From the NCBI RefSeq assembly GCF_020035535.1, contig NZ_CP083349.1, forward strand, positions 186,001 through 250,000: a stretch of 64,000 nucleotides of DNA, in the 5' to 3' direction. Position numbers and translations under genes: made by a program. The notes under the pieces are model-generated. The model searched no databases, had not been told where the DNA came from, and saw only the letters and a program-made list of their open reading frames with translations. The DNA comes from Ensifer adhaerens (GTDB lineage: Bacteria; Pseudomonadota; Alphaproteobacteria; Rhizobiales; Rhizobiaceae). Positions 17,155 through 26,361 of this stretch are shown in pieces; within the stretch, counting starts at the first letter, position 1, and the number at the start of each line of letters is the position of its first letter.

Positions 17155-18155
17155 TGGTAGCCCTCCTCGGGATCGACCTTGCCACGGAACACCCAATAGG
17201 CGTAGGCGGTGTAGGCAAGGATGATCGGCACCAGCACCAAGGCGCCGGCGAGCAGGAAGGACAGGCTTTCCTCCGGTGCTGCCGCATCCCAGATCGTCAG
17301 CGATGGCGGCACCATATAGGGATAGAAGCTGATGCCGATGCCGGCATAGCCAAGCACGAAGAGGCCGAGGGCGGCGATGAAGGGGCGGCTGTCGTGCCGG
17401 TTGCGAATGCCTGTGATCAGCGCATAGAGGCAGCCGAGAACGAGGGCCGGCACAATGACGCTGAAGATCGCCGTCGGAAAGCCGAACCAGCGATCCAGAT
17501 ATTGCGGCTCCAGGAACGGCGTCCAGAGGCTGACGATGCCCATGGCAGCGATGGTGCCGAACGAGCACTTGAGCGCAAGGCCGCGAGCCCGGTCCGCAAG
17601 TTCGCCGTGGGTCTTCATGACCAGCCAGGTGGCGCCGAGCAGCGCATAGCCGACAACGACGGCGATGCCGGTCATGATCGAGAACGGCGTCAGCCAGTCC
17701 CACCAGCCGCCGACATAGGCACGGTTTTCGACCGGGATGCCCTGGACCAGCGCCCCGAGCGTGATCCCTTGCGCAAAGGCCGCAAACATCGAGCCGCCGG
17801 AAAAGGCCCAGTTCCAGAGATATTCGGCCCGGCGCGTGCGCCAGCGATATTCGAAGGCGACGCCGCGGAAGATGAGGCCGATGACCATGGCGATGATGGG
17901 GGCGTAAAGTGCTGGCAGGATCGTCGCGTAAGCGAGCGGGAACACCGCCATCAGGCCGCCGCCGCCGAGCACCAGCCAGGTTTCGTTACCGTCCCAGACC
18001 GGGGCGACGGAATTCATCATCACGTCTCGGTCGTGCTTCTCAGGGAAGAATGGAAAGAGGATGCCGACGCCGAGGTCGAAGCCGTCGAGAATGACATAGG
18101 CGAGTACCGCAAAGGCGATGATACCCGCCCAGATGAGCGGCAGATCAAAGTCCAT
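17151..18155 (-). CDS. cydB: Cytochrome bd-type quinol oxidase subunit II (CioB-like)
   Basis: A 334-residue membrane subunit of bd-type quinol oxidase. It opens MDFDLPLIWAGIIAFAVLAY with VILDGFDLGVGILFPF, the conserved first helix of CydB, followed by NSVAPVWDGNETWLVLGGGGLMAVFP, the family signature. About eight or nine hydrophobic helices are seen. AGGGAGGTCACC precedes ATG 18155, which lies 11 bases inside the end of cydA. With CydA and the DUF2474 protein it forms the terminal oxidase that reduces oxygen without pumping protons. Confidence 0.95.
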   Translation of the reverse strand: MDFDLPLIWAGIIAFAVLAYVILDGFDLGVGILFPFFPEKHDRDVMMNSVAPVWDGNETWLVLGGGGLMAVFPLAYATILPALYAPIIAMVIGLIFRGVAFEYRWRTRRAEYLWNWAFSGGSMFAAFAQGITLGALVQGIPVENRAYVGGWWDWLTPFSIMTGIAVVVGYALLGATWLVMKTHGELADRARGLALKCSFGTIAAMGIVSLWTPFLEPQYLDRWFGFPTAIFSVIVPALVLGCLYALITGIRNRHDSRPFIAALGLFVLGYAGIGISFYPYMVPPSLTIWDAAAPEESLSFLLAGALVLVPIILAYTAYAYWVFRGKVDPEEGYH

Positions 18156-19593
18156 GGTGACCTCCCTGGGTGTTGGCGTGCGTGCTGTGGATGGCAGGGC
18201 CGGGCATGATGCCGGAACTGCGCAATGGTCCTTCGTCGAGATCCGGCAGGGTGTCCTTTGGCAGACGTGCCATGAGGCGGAGGATGTAGAAAGTGCCGGC
18301 GCCGAAAACGAAGAAATAGACGATGATGAAAGCGATCAGCGAGGCGGCGACAGCCGGTGCTGCAATCGGCGCCACTGAATTCGCCGTTAGCAGGTGGCCG
18401 TAGACTGTGTAGGGTTGGCGCCCGACCTCGGTGGTGACCCAGCCGGCGAGCACGGCAACGAAACCGGCGGGCCCCATGGCGATGGCGGCGCGGTGCAGCC
18501 AGACATTGCTGTCGAGCGTGCCGCGGTAGCGACACCAGAGCGACCAGAGGCCGATGCCGAGCATGGCGAAGCCGAGGCCGACCATCACCCGGAACGACCA
18601 GAAGACGACGCCGACGGGAGGATGTAGCTCTTCCGGGATCGTGTCGAGACCGGCGAGCGGGGCGTTGAGATCATGCTTCAGGATGAGGCTGGAGAGCTTC
18701 GGCACTTCGATCGCATAGTCGATGCGCTTTTCCGGCGAGTTCGGGATGCCGAAAAGGATGAGTGGCGCGCCGTCCGGATGGCTCTGGTAATGGCCTTCCA
18801 TCGCCATCACCTTGGCCGGTTGGTGTTCCAGCGTGTTGAGGCCGTGCATGTCGCCGGCAAAGATCTGGATCGGCGCGACGATCGCCGCCATCCACATGGC
18901 CATAGAGAACATCTTTCGCGCGCGCCGCGGCGCCGTCTTGCGGATGAGGTGCCAGGCGCCGCAGGCACCGACGACGAAAGCGGTTGTCAAATAGGCGGCA
19001 AGCACCATGTGTACGAGGCGGTAGGGGAAGGAGGGATTGAAGACGATCTTCCACCAGTCGACGGGAACGAACTGGCCCGCTTCGTTCATGGCGAAGCCAG
19101 CCGGCGTCTGCATCCAGGAATTGGCCGAGAGGATCCAGGTGGCGGAGATCAGTGTGCCGACGGCGACCATGAGCGTCGCGAAGAAATGCAGCTTCGGTCC
19201 CACACGATTGAGCCCGAAAAGCATGACGCCGAGGAAGCCGGCTTCGAGGAAGAAGGCCGTCAATACCTCATATCCCATCAGCGGCCCGATGATTGGCCCG
19301 GCCTTGTCGGAAAAGACGCTCCAGTTGGTCCCGAACTGGTAGGACATCACGATGCCGGAGACGACGCCCATGCCGAAGGCGACGGCGAAAATCGTCTTCC
19401 AGAAGTGGAAGAGCTCGAGATAGACTGCGTCCTTCTTCAGGAGCCACAACCCCTCCAGCACCGCAAGGTAGCTCGCAAGACCGATGGAAAAGGCGGGGAA
19501 AATGATGTGGAAGGAGACGGTGAAGGCGAACTGGAAGCGAGCGAGCAGGGTCGCATCGAAACTTTCAAACACGGGCGCAATCCTTTCAGACAT
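18145..19593 (-). CDS. cydA: Cytochrome bd-type quinol oxidase subunit I (CioA-like)
   Basis: A 482-residue heme-bearing subunit. Visible are LARFQFAFTVSFHIIFPAFS with the heme b595-ligand His, the GMGVVSGIVMSYQFGTNW helix, the quinol-loop start GDMHGLNTLEHQPAKVMAME, and GRQPYTVYGHLLTANSV. The quinol loop is short, as in the cyanide-insensitive CIO subgroup rather than E. coli CydA, and the DUF2474 partner agrees. I saw no convincing FNR/ANR box upstream. A role under low oxygen or in the presence of respiratory poisons is inferred from the family. Confidence 0.95.
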   Translation of the reverse strand: MSERIAPVFESFDATLLARFQFAFTVSFHIIFPAFSIGLASYLAVLEGLWLLKKDAVYLELFHFWKTIFAVAFGMGVVSGIVMSYQFGTNWSVFSDKAGPIIGPLMGYEVLTAFFLEAGFLGVMLFGLNRVGPKLHFFATLMVAVGTLISATWILSANSWMQTPAGFAMNEAGQFVPVDWWKIVFNPSFPYRLVHMVLAAYLTTAFVVGACGAWHLIRKTAPRRARKMFSMAMWMAAIVAPIQIFAGDMHGLNTLEHQPAKVMAMEGHYQSHPDGAPLILFGIPNSPEKRIDYAIEVPKLSSLILKHDLNAPLAGLDTIPEELHPPVGVVFWSFRVMVGLGFAMLGIGLWSLWCRYRGTLDSNVWLHRAAIAMGPAGFVAVLAGWVTTEVGRQPYTVYGHLLTANSVAPIAAPAVAASLIAFIIVYFFVFGAGTFYILRLMARLPKDTLPDLDEGPLRSSGIMPGPAIHSTHANTQGGHHGL

Positions 19594-19846
19594 ACGGACG
19601 CACGGCGTCGTTGACGCGGGCCGTATCGCTCTGGCTGCTGCATCTTGTTGTCCGTGACCGATCGCCGATCAGGGAACCTCTTTGGCCGTTTGCCAGGACA
19701 GACTTCAGTGTTTGTGCCGGCGTCTCAGCATGCGCTTGAATCTGCGCCAAATTTGCCAAACGTCAATGACAGCGCGTCCGCCACGTTGTCACACTGCGGC
19801 AATGTTGCGCTGCGGCATATTGGCGAAACGGTAGGACGAGCGCGCC

Positions 19847-21016
19847 TCAGCGGCGCGCGAGATAGGCTTCGGCAAGCTCGGTCCAGAAGGCGGCGCCGAT
19901 CGGCAACAGGTCGTCGTTGAAGTTGTAGCCGGGGTGATGCAGCGGTTTGTCGTCATCGCTGACCTTCGAGCCCAGGAAGAAGTAACTCCCCGGCCTCTCC
20001 TGCAGCATGTAGGCGAAATCTTCGCTGCCCATGAACGGACGGGCAAGATCGACCACCTTGTCGGCCCCGGCAAAGCGTACTGCGAGTTCGCGAACGAGAT
20101 CCGTCTCGGCCTTGTGGTTGATCGTCGCGTCGTAGCTGCGCTGGTAGTCGACCGATGCGCGCATGCCGAAACTGGCGGCCTGCGCTTCGGCGATCATGCG
20201 GATGCGGCGTTCGAGTTCGTCGCGCACGGCGGGGTCGAAGGAGCGGATGCCGACGACGATTTCAGCGCGCTCGGGAATGATGTTGCTGGCCGAGCCCGCA
20301 TGGAAGGCGCCGACGGTGACGACGGAGGGATCCATCGGGTGAATGTTGCGCGAAACGATCGACTGCAGCGCCATGATGATCGAGGCGCCGCAGACGATAG
20401 GGTCAGCCGTTTCTTGCGGCTCGGCGCCGTGTCCGCCGCGGCCGTGCACGGTGATGCGCGCCTCGTCGACGGCGGCCATGATCGGCCCTTCGCGAAGCGC
20501 GAACTGGCCAAAGGGCAGGCCCGGTTCGTTGTGAAGCGCGAAGACGGCGTCGCAGGGGAATTTTTGAAACAGGCCCTCGTCCATCATGATCTTGGCGCCG
20601 CCGAAATTCTCCTCGGCCGGCTGGAAGATCAGGTGGATCGTGCCATCGAAATTGCGTCGTTCGGCGAGCGCTCGGGCCGCTCCCAGCAGCATCGTCGTGT
20701 GGCCATCATGACCGCAGGCATGCATTAGCCCTGCGGTCTTGCTGGCATAGTCGAGCCCGGTCTCCTCCAGAATCGGCAGCGCGTCGATATCGGCGCGGAT
20801 ACCGATCGAGCGCGTGCTCGTGCCGTTTCGGAGCGTGCCGACGACGCCGGTTTGCGCGAGGCCCGTCGTTACTTCGTAACCGAGACTTTTGAGATGTTTG
20901 GCGATGAAGGCAGAGGTGCGCTTCTCCTCCAGCCCGAGTTCCGGATGGGCATGCAGATCGCGGCGGATGGCGACGAGTTCGGGCATGGCGTTGGTGATGG
21001 AGGAGGAAAGCTTCAT
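19847..21016 (-). CDS. M20D-family amidohydrolase (hippurate/N-acyl-amino-acid hydrolase-like)
   Basis: A 389-residue metal-dependent amidohydrolase. Key metal-binding blocks are RRDLHAHPELGLEE, GLMHACGHDGHTTMLLGAARAL with the conserved Cys-Gly-His-Asp, FQPAEENFGGAKIMMDEGLF, and a C-terminal FMGSEDFAYMLQ. Relatives cleave N-acetyl, N-benzoyl or indole-acetyl amino acids. ATG 21016 (MKLSSSIT) is used; GTG 21025 is possible and would overlap the permease stop. It is the last gene of the ABC importer operon, so it may free an amino acid from an imported conjugate. Confidence 0.9.
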   Translation of the reverse strand: MKLSSSITNAMPELVAIRRDLHAHPELGLEEKRTSAFIAKHLKSLGYEVTTGLAQTGVVGTLRNGTSTRSIGIRADIDALPILEETGLDYASKTAGLMHACGHDGHTTMLLGAARALAERRNFDGTIHLIFQPAEENFGGAKIMMDEGLFQKFPCDAVFALHNEPGLPFGQFALREGPIMAAVDEARITVHGRGGHGAEPQETADPIVCGASIIMALQSIVSRNIHPMDPSVVTVGAFHAGSASNIIPERAEIVVGIRSFDPAVRDELERRIRMIAEAQAASFGMRASVDYQRSYDATINHKAETDLVRELAVRFAGADKVVDLARPFMGSEDFAYMLQERPGSYFFLGSKVSDDDKPLHHPGYNFNDDLLPIGAAFWTELAEAYLARR

Positions 21017-21017
21017 G

Positions 21018-21842
21018 TCAGGCACCGCGGGTTGGGATGCGATTTTCGAATGTGCGGAAGGCCACCACCAGAATGCCGGTGAGGCACATATAGATGAGCG
21101 CCAGCAAAAGCAGCGGCTCGTAGGTGAGGAACGTTTCCTGCCGCACCTTGGAGATCACCGCATAGACGTCGACGACGGTAACGGTGGCAACGAGCGGCGT
21201 CGATTTCAGCTGCAGCACGGTTTCGCCGTTGAGCGTCGGTAGCGCGCGGTGGATGGCGCGTGGCAGCCAGATTCGGCGGAACATCGTCCAGCGGCCCATG
21301 CCATAGGCCTTGGCCGCTTCCAGCTCTCCATGCGGAACCCCGGCAAAGGCACCGCGCATGACCTCGCCCTCATAGGCGGCGAACGAGATGGTCAGCGCCG
21401 CCATGCCATAGGGCCAGGCCTCGCGCAGATAGGGCCACAGGAAGGATTGTCGGATGGCCGGAAACTGCGGGAACAGCGAGCCGAGCCCGTAGTAGAGCAG
21501 CCAGAGCTGCAAGAGCAGCGGCGTGCCGCGGATGACGGTGCAAAAGACCTTGGCAGGGAGCTTCAGGAACCAGGGGCCGGTCACCTGCACCAGGCCGATC
21601 GGCACCGCGAAAAGGAAGCCGAGGATCGATGTGCTGAACAGCATCAGGAGGCTGACGAGAATGCCCCAGCCAAGCCGCGGCAGGTAGCGCGGCAGCCAAT
21701 CCCAGCGCATGAAGACGGCGATCGAGACGACGAAGGCTGCGAAGACCAGCATCATCACGATGCGATGGGGCTGGAAGAAGCTCTTGGCCGTCGGCAGGTC
21801 CTCGGGCGTGAAGGCAACGGCGTGTGTGGTTTCGTCGGTCAT
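21018..21842 (-). CDS. Amino-acid ABC transporter permease (HisM/GlnP type), first of pair
   Basis: A 274-residue inner-membrane permease starting MTDETTHAVAFTPEDLPTAK. About five or six helices are seen, with the His/Glu permease signature LPRLGWGILVSLLMLFSTS and the EAA loop GVPHGELEAAKAYGMGRWTMF that docks the ATPase. The longer frame to 22541 is mostly a shadow of the neighbouring permease. The start overlaps the end of the other permease gene by ATGA. Together they form the membrane channel of a polar amino-acid importer. Confidence 0.92.
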   Translation of the reverse strand: MTDETTHAVAFTPEDLPTAKSFFQPHRIVMMLVFAAFVVSIAVFMRWDWLPRYLPRLGWGILVSLLMLFSTSILGFLFAVPIGLVQVTGPWFLKLPAKVFCTVIRGTPLLLQLWLLYYGLGSLFPQFPAIRQSFLWPYLREAWPYGMAALTISFAAYEGEVMRGAFAGVPHGELEAAKAYGMGRWTMFRRIWLPRAIHRALPTLNGETVLQLKSTPLVATVTVVDVYAVISKVRQETFLTYEPLLLLALIYMCLTGILVVAFRTFENRIPTRGA

Positions 21843-22564
21843 CGCTGCACCGCCAACCCTCGTCGTGCATGGCGTTCGAGCATGCCGATAAAGATGTTGG
21901 AGACGAGCGTCAGCATCAGATAGAGCGCGCCGGCGGCAAGGAAGAACAGGAGGTAGGCCTTGGTCGTTCCGGCCGCCTGGCGCGTGACCAGCGTCAGCTC
22001 GCTGAAGCCGACGACGGCGAGCAGCGCCGTATCCTTGGTCGCGATCAGCCAGAGATTGGAAAGGCCGGGAATGGCATAGGGCAGCATCGCCGGCAGCGTG
22101 ATGCGCCTCAAGACCTTGGTCGGCGACATGCCGTAGGCACGCGCGGCCTCGATTTGCCCGGCAGGAACCGCCTTGATCGCGCCGCGCAACACCTCGGTCG
22201 AATAGGCTCCCTGGACGACGCCGATGACGAAGATGCCGGCCATCAGGCCGCTGATGTCGACCGGGCCGATCGAAAAGAGCGCAAGCACCTGGTTGAGGAG
22301 ATCGGTGCCGGCGTAATAGAGCAGCAGGATCAGCACCAGTTCCGGCACCGCGCGTACGACCGTGGTGTAACATTCGAGCAGGTCGCGCAGCACCGGGCCG
22401 CCATAGAGCTTGCCGAAGGCGCCGCCGACACCGAGGGCGAGCCCCAGCGTGAAACCGCCGACGGCGATCTGAATGGAATTGAAGAAGCCTTGCAGCAACA
22501 CGCCGCCCCAGCCGGGCGCCGTAAGCGAAAGCAGGCCCCAATTGATGAGGGAATCCGCAGCCAT
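21839..22564 (-). CDS. Amino-acid ABC transporter permease (HisQ type), second of pair
   Basis: A 241-residue permease beginning MAADSLINWGLLSLTAPGWG, then GVLLQGFFNSIQIAVGGFTLG, the usual first helix of the HisQ/GlnP group. The EAA loop reads KAVPAGQIEAARAYGMSPTKVLRRITLP. It overlaps the following permease by four bases and follows the binding-protein gene by about 98 bases. Heterodimeric HisQM-like pairs transport lysine, arginine, ornithine, histidine or opines. Confidence 0.93.
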   Translation of the reverse strand: MAADSLINWGLLSLTAPGWGGVLLQGFFNSIQIAVGGFTLGLALGVGGAFGKLYGGPVLRDLLECYTTVVRAVPELVLILLLYYAGTDLLNQVLALFSIGPVDISGLMAGIFVIGVVQGAYSTEVLRGAIKAVPAGQIEAARAYGMSPTKVLRRITLPAMLPYAIPGLSNLWLIATKDTALLAVVGFSELTLVTRQAAGTTKAYLLFFLAAGALYLMLTLVSNIFIGMLERHARRGLAVQR

Positions 22565-22662
22565 ACGTCGAGCTCCGATGGCGCCGGCCGGCGGTCGCTA
22601 CGGCGTTGCGTGCCCTTCAGACATGCAACGCCTTAGCGGGTTGAACGCCGGCCGATCGCGCC

Positions 22663-23445
22663 TTACTTGCCGTAGATGTCGAAGTCGAAGTACTTCTTCG
22701 AGAACGTGTCGTATGTGCCGTTGTCACGGATCGCCTTGATGGCGGCGTTGACCTTGTCCTTGAGTTCGGTTTCGCCCTTGCGCAGGCCGACGCCGACACC
22801 CGGGCCGATCACGGCGACGTCTTCGGCGACATCACCCTTGTAATCGCAGCATTCCTTGCCCTGGTCGGTCGCGAGGAAGGTCTTGAGCGCGATCGCATCC
22901 GCCTGGACCGCATCGAGGCGACCGGCGGCGAGGTCGTTGTTGGCCTCGTCCTGCGTCTGGTATTCCTTGACCTCGACGCCTGCTGATGCGAAGTGCTTGG
23001 CGGCATAGGCCTGATGGACCGTCGAGACCTGGACGCCCAGCGTCTTGCCGTTCAGGCCTTCCGGCGTCGGCTTGATGTCGACGCCCTTGGTGCCGATGAT
23101 GCCCGTCGGGGTGTTGTAGTACTTGTCCGAGAAATCGATCGTCTTCAGCCGCTCGTCGGTGATCGACATCGAGCTGATGATCATGTCGATCTTCTTCGAG
23201 GTCAGCGCCGGGATGATGCCGTCCCAGGCGACAGGCGTCAGCACGCATTCGAGTTTTGCCTCGGCGCACATCGCGTTCATGAACTCGACTTCCCAGCCTT
23301 CCCACTTGCCGCTGGCATCGGGTGCGGTGAACGGCGGATAGGGTTCGGCGGCGACGCCGACCTTAAGCGCTTCCGCCGAGGCGGCCACGCCGCCGCTGAC
23401 GGCGATTGCCGCCGCAACGGCCAGGACTTTCAATGCCTTCTTCAT
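22663..23445 (-). CDS. Periplasmic amino-acid-binding protein (LAO/ArgT-like)
   Basis: A 260-residue solute-binding protein. It has a signal peptide, KKALKVLAVAAAIAVSGGV then AASA, and a type II binding fold of the lysine/arginine/ornithine group. This shows in AEPYPPFTAPDASGKWEGWE, MIISSMSITDERLKTIDFSD and GLNGKTLGVQVSTVHQAYA. Family lid residues suggest a cationic substrate, which fits the adjacent arginine-catabolism genes, but the exact ligand needs binding data. Cys pairs LECVLT and KECCDYKGD may form disulfides. Confidence 0.92.
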   Translation of the reverse strand: MKKALKVLAVAAAIAVSGGVAASAEALKVGVAAEPYPPFTAPDASGKWEGWEVEFMNAMCAEAKLECVLTPVAWDGIIPALTSKKIDMIISSMSITDERLKTIDFSDKYYNTPTGIIGTKGVDIKPTPEGLNGKTLGVQVSTVHQAYAAKHFASAGVEVKEYQTQDEANNDLAAGRLDAVQADAIALKTFLATDQGKECCDYKGDVAEDVAVIGPGVGVGLRKGETELKDKVNAAIKAIRDNGTYDTFSKKYFDFDIYGK

Positions 23446-23481
23446 GCTGTTCCCCTTTTTGGTTGTTTAGCATTCAGGAAT

Positions 23482-24255
23482 TCAGTGAATGGAACTGATG
23501 AACTTCTTGAGCCTTTCCGATCTCGGTGCGCCGAAAATGGCCTCTGGCGGGCCCTGTTCCTCGATCACGCCGTTGTGGAGAAAGACGATGTGGTTGGCGA
23601 CGTCGCGCGCGAACTTCATCTCGTGCGTCACCAGGATCATCGTGCGCTTCTCGCGCGCGAGGTCTCCAATGACCGATAGCACTTCGCCGACAAGCTCGGG
23701 ATCGAGTGCCGACGTCGGCTCGTCGAAGAGCATGACGAGCGGCTGGATCGCAAGCGCCCGGGCGATCGCCGCGCGCTGCTGCTGGCCGCCGGAAAGAAAG
23801 GCCGGGTAGGCGTCTCTCTTTTCGTAAAGGCCGACACGCCGGAGCAGCGTTTCGGCGGTTGCAACCGCTTCTGCCCTGGGCTTGCCGAGCACGTGGATCG
23901 GGGCCTCGATGACGTTTTCAAGGATTGTCATGTGCTGCCAGAGGTTGAAACTCTGGAAGACCATGCCGAGCTGGCTGCGGATGCGCTGGACCTGTTTGCG
24001 GTCCTCCGGCACCAGGCCGCCGCGGCCGTCGGATTTCATCTTGATCTTTTCGCCGTGCACGCTGACGCTGCCGGCTGACGGAAGTTCCAGGAGGTTGATG
24101 CAGCGCAGAAAGGTCGATTTGCCGGAGCCGCTGCCGCCGATGATGGCGATCACGTCACCCTGTTTCGCCGTCAGCGAAACCCCCTTCAGCACTTCCAATG
24201 GCCCGAAACGCTTGTGCAGGTCAGTGACCGCGATTGCCTGGGCCGTATCCGTCAT
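23482..24255 (-). CDS. Amino-acid ABC transporter ATP-binding protein
   Basis: A 257-residue ATPase starting MTDTAQAIAVTDLHKRFGPL. Walker A is GGSGSGKST, the signature LSGGQQQRAAIARALA, Walker B VMLFDEPTSALDPELV, and the H-loop VTHEMKFARD. It is the first gene of the importer operon (ATPase, binding protein, two permeases, amidohydrolase). Start ATG 24255 agrees with family N termini. The promoter lies in the 274-base gap shared with the divergent TetR regulator. Confidence 0.95.
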   Translation of the reverse strand: MTDTAQAIAVTDLHKRFGPLEVLKGVSLTAKQGDVIAIIGGSGSGKSTFLRCINLLELPSAGSVSVHGEKIKMKSDGRGGLVPEDRKQVQRIRSQLGMVFQSFNLWQHMTILENVIEAPIHVLGKPRAEAVATAETLLRRVGLYEKRDAYPAFLSGGQQQRAAIARALAIQPLVMLFDEPTSALDPELVGEVLSVIGDLAREKRTMILVTHEMKFARDVANHIVFLHNGVIEEQGPPEAIFGAPRSERLKKFISSIH

Positions 24256-24464
24256 CGGCACGCCACTCCGGCGGCTCTCAGAGCATTTGCTGTTGGCATG
24301 AGAACTGTTCCCCTGTCGTTTTCCGCGCGGCATCTTCGGCCTGTCACGGGTCTTTGTTGGCCGGCATCGTTGCACTTGTGTCGCTATTGTTCAAGCGTAT
24401 AATAACAGCCGTCGTCGATTTTTTGACGCCCGCCCTGAGTCTCGATTTCCCGAAGGAGCCGCCC

Positions 24465-24533
24465 ATGCCCCCGTCCCGGCCGATGCCATTGCCGACCGCG
24501 CCAGGGCACGTTTTCAAGCGGGCCGTGGCATGA
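24465..24533 (+). CDS. 22-residue proline-rich leader ORF overlapping the TetR start
   Basis: ATG 24465 follows an excellent Shine-Dalgarno, GAAGGAG at 24452-24458, six bases away. The frame encodes 22 residues rich in proline (MPPSRPMPLPTAPG, then HVFKRAVA) and its TGA (24531-24533) overlaps the TetR ATG (24530) as ATGA. This is the geometry of translational coupling. The TetR gene itself lacks an obvious Shine-Dalgarno. Whether the peptide is made is not known. Confidence 0.5.
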   Translation: MPPSRPMPLPTAPGHVFKRAVA

Positions 24534-25153
24534 ACAGGCGCAGTTTTCACCGTGCCCCGGAAGGCGAGCGCCGCCAGGAACTGATCGAGGCGACGCTCGA
24601 CTGCATCTCCGAATTCGGGCTCAAGGGCGCGACGGTAAGGCAGATCGCGATTCGCGCCGGAGTGACCGCGGGGCTGGTGCGCCACTACTTCGAATCGAAG
24701 GACCAGATGGTCGCCGAGGCCTATCGCGCCGTGATCGCATCCTTGACCGACAAGGCGAGCAAGGTGGAGGGCGATCCGGAAACACGGCTTCGGGATTTCA
24801 TCGCCATCAACCTCACCGAGCCGGTGGCCGACAGCCGCAGCATTTCGCTCTGGGCGGCGTTCATCAGCCAGGTGCGGGTCGATCCGGTACTCGCCGAGAT
24901 CCATCGCGAAGGTTATCTCGCATTCCGCAATACGCTGCAGGAACTGCTTGCGGACTTTCTTGCCGCCAAGGGGAAGCCGGCGGATCCGGAAAGCTGCCGG
25001 GCCTTCGCCATCGCCATCAACGGGCTGGTCGACGGCCTCTGGATCGAGGGATGCCTGGCTGGCGATCTCTTTCGCGAGGGCGAACTGATCGCCATCGCCA
25101 TGTCCTCGGCCGAAGCGCTGCTCGGCACGTCGATCGGAACTGCAAAACAATGA
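24530..25153 (+). CDS. TetR/AcrR family regulator (BetI-like)
   Basis: A 207-residue repressor. The N-terminal TetR helix-turn-helix reads QELIEATLDCISEFGLKGAT followed by RQIAIRAGVTAGLVRHYFESK. The C-terminal half resembles the BetI-type ligand domain (LWAAFISQVRVDPVLAEIHREGY; INGLVDGLWIEGCL). It lies between the divergent ABC importer operon and the downstream aminotransferase/decarboxylase pair, so it probably controls both in response to a basic amino acid or its keto acid. Its end overlaps an ATG at 25150. Confidence 0.9.
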   Translation: MNRRSFHRAPEGERRQELIEATLDCISEFGLKGATVRQIAIRAGVTAGLVRHYFESKDQMVAEAYRAVIASLTDKASKVEGDPETRLRDFIAINLTEPVADSRSISLWAAFISQVRVDPVLAEIHREGYLAFRNTLQELLADFLAAKGKPADPESCRAFAIAINGLVDGLWIEGCLAGDLFREGELIAIAMSSAEALLGTSIGTAKQ

Positions 25154-25170
25154 AAACGGGAGAAAGCACC

Positions 25171-26361
25171 ATGCGCTACGCGTCCATCACCGAACGTCTT
25201 GCCGATCTTGGTTCGGGAAAATGGTCGCTGCATATTCGTGCCCGCCAACTGAAGGCGAGCGGCGCCGACATCATCGAATTGACGATCGGCGAGCCGGATC
25301 TCCCTCCGGATCGCGCGCTTCTCGACGAATGCCAGCGCGCGATGAATGCGGGGCGCTATCGTTATTCCAACGGTCGCGGCGAACCCGCGGTCGTGGCCGC
25401 GCTCGCGCAGAAATACAGCCGACGCCGTGCCGACGTTACCGCGGCGAACGTCCTGTGCTTTCCGGGCACCCAGACAGCGCTCTTTGCCGTGATGCTGGGC
25501 CTGGTGGAAGCCGGCGATGCGGTGCTCGTCGGCGACCCGCTCTATGCGACCTATGAAGGCGTGATCCGCTCCACCGGCGCCCATCCGGTGCTGGTGCCGC
25601 TGAAGCCGGAATTCGGCTTCCACATGCAGGCCGAAGATCTCGAAAAGGCGATCACGCCTGAGAGCCGGGTGCTGCTGCTCAATACGCCGCACAATCCGAC
25701 CGGTGCCGTGCTGACGGCCGCTGAAATTGCCGCGATCGGCGAAGTCGCCCGCCGCCACGATCTCTGGATCGTCTGCGACGAGGTCTATGAGGAGCTGGTC
25801 TTCGACGCGGTGTTTGCCTCGCCCTTCGACAATCCGGATCTCGCCGAGCGCACCATCGTCGTCTCGTCCATTTCCAAATCTCATGCGGCGCCCGGTTTCC
25901 GCAGCGGCTGGGCGGTGGGCCCGGTCGAGTTTGTCGACCGGCTGCTGCCGGTCTCGGAGACGATGCTCTTCGGCACCCAGCCCTTCATCGCCGACATGAC
26001 GGCTTACGCCCTGACGCATGACATCGACACAGCCCGCCGGATGCGTGAAGCGTACAAGTCCCGCGCCGCGCAGATCGTCTCCGGCCTCGCCGCCGCACCC
26101 GGCATCGACGTCTTTGCGCCGGAAGCCGGCATGTTCATTTTGATCGACGTTTCCGGAACCGGCCTCGATGGCGACGCGTTTGCCTGGGCACTGCTCGAAG
26201 AAGAGGGGGTTGCCGTCATGCCCGGATCATCCTTTGGCGATCAGGCGCAGAATTATCTGCGCGTCAGCCTGACCGTGCCCGATAGCGCCATCGACGAGGC
26301 CTGCCGGCGCATCACCGCGCTCGCCGAACGGGCCAGCCTGCGTAAGGAGCGCCGCGCATGA
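25171..26361 (+). CDS. PLP aminotransferase, probable arginine:pyruvate transaminase (AruH-like)
   Basis: A 396-residue class I aminotransferase starting MRYASITERLADLGSGKW. Features are IELTIGEPDLPPDRALLDEC, the substrate loop LLNTPHNPTGAVLTAAEI, VCDEVYEELVFD, and the Schiff-base Lys in VSSISKSHAAPGFRSGWAVG. Length and the AruI-like decarboxylase immediately downstream (overlap ATGA at 26358) suggest the first step of the arginine transaminase route, arginine to 2-ketoarginine. GGGAGAAAGCACC before ATG 25171 sets the start; an upstream ATG at 25150 overlaps the TetR stop. Confidence 0.8.
   Translation: MRYASITERLADLGSGKWSLHIRARQLKASGADIIELTIGEPDLPPDRALLDECQRAMNAGRYRYSNGRGEPAVVAALAQKYSRRRADVTAANVLCFPGTQTALFAVMLGLVEAGDAVLVGDPLYATYEGVIRSTGAHPVLVPLKPEFGFHMQAEDLEKAITPESRVLLLNTPHNPTGAVLTAAEIAAIGEVARRHDLWIVCDEVYEELVFDAVFASPFDNPDLAERTIVVSSISKSHAAPGFRSGWAVGPVEFVDRLLPVSETMLFGTQPFIADMTAYALTHDIDTARRMREAYKSRAAQIVSGLAAAPGIDVFAPEAGMFILIDVSGTGLDGDAFAWALLEEEGVAVMPGSSFGDQAQNYLRVSLTVPDSAIDEACRRITALAERASLRKERRA

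Noticed and set aside
17154..19614. Plus-strand frames of about 350 and 310 codons over cydAB
   Set aside because: cydA and cydB have complete heme and quinol motifs on the minus strand.
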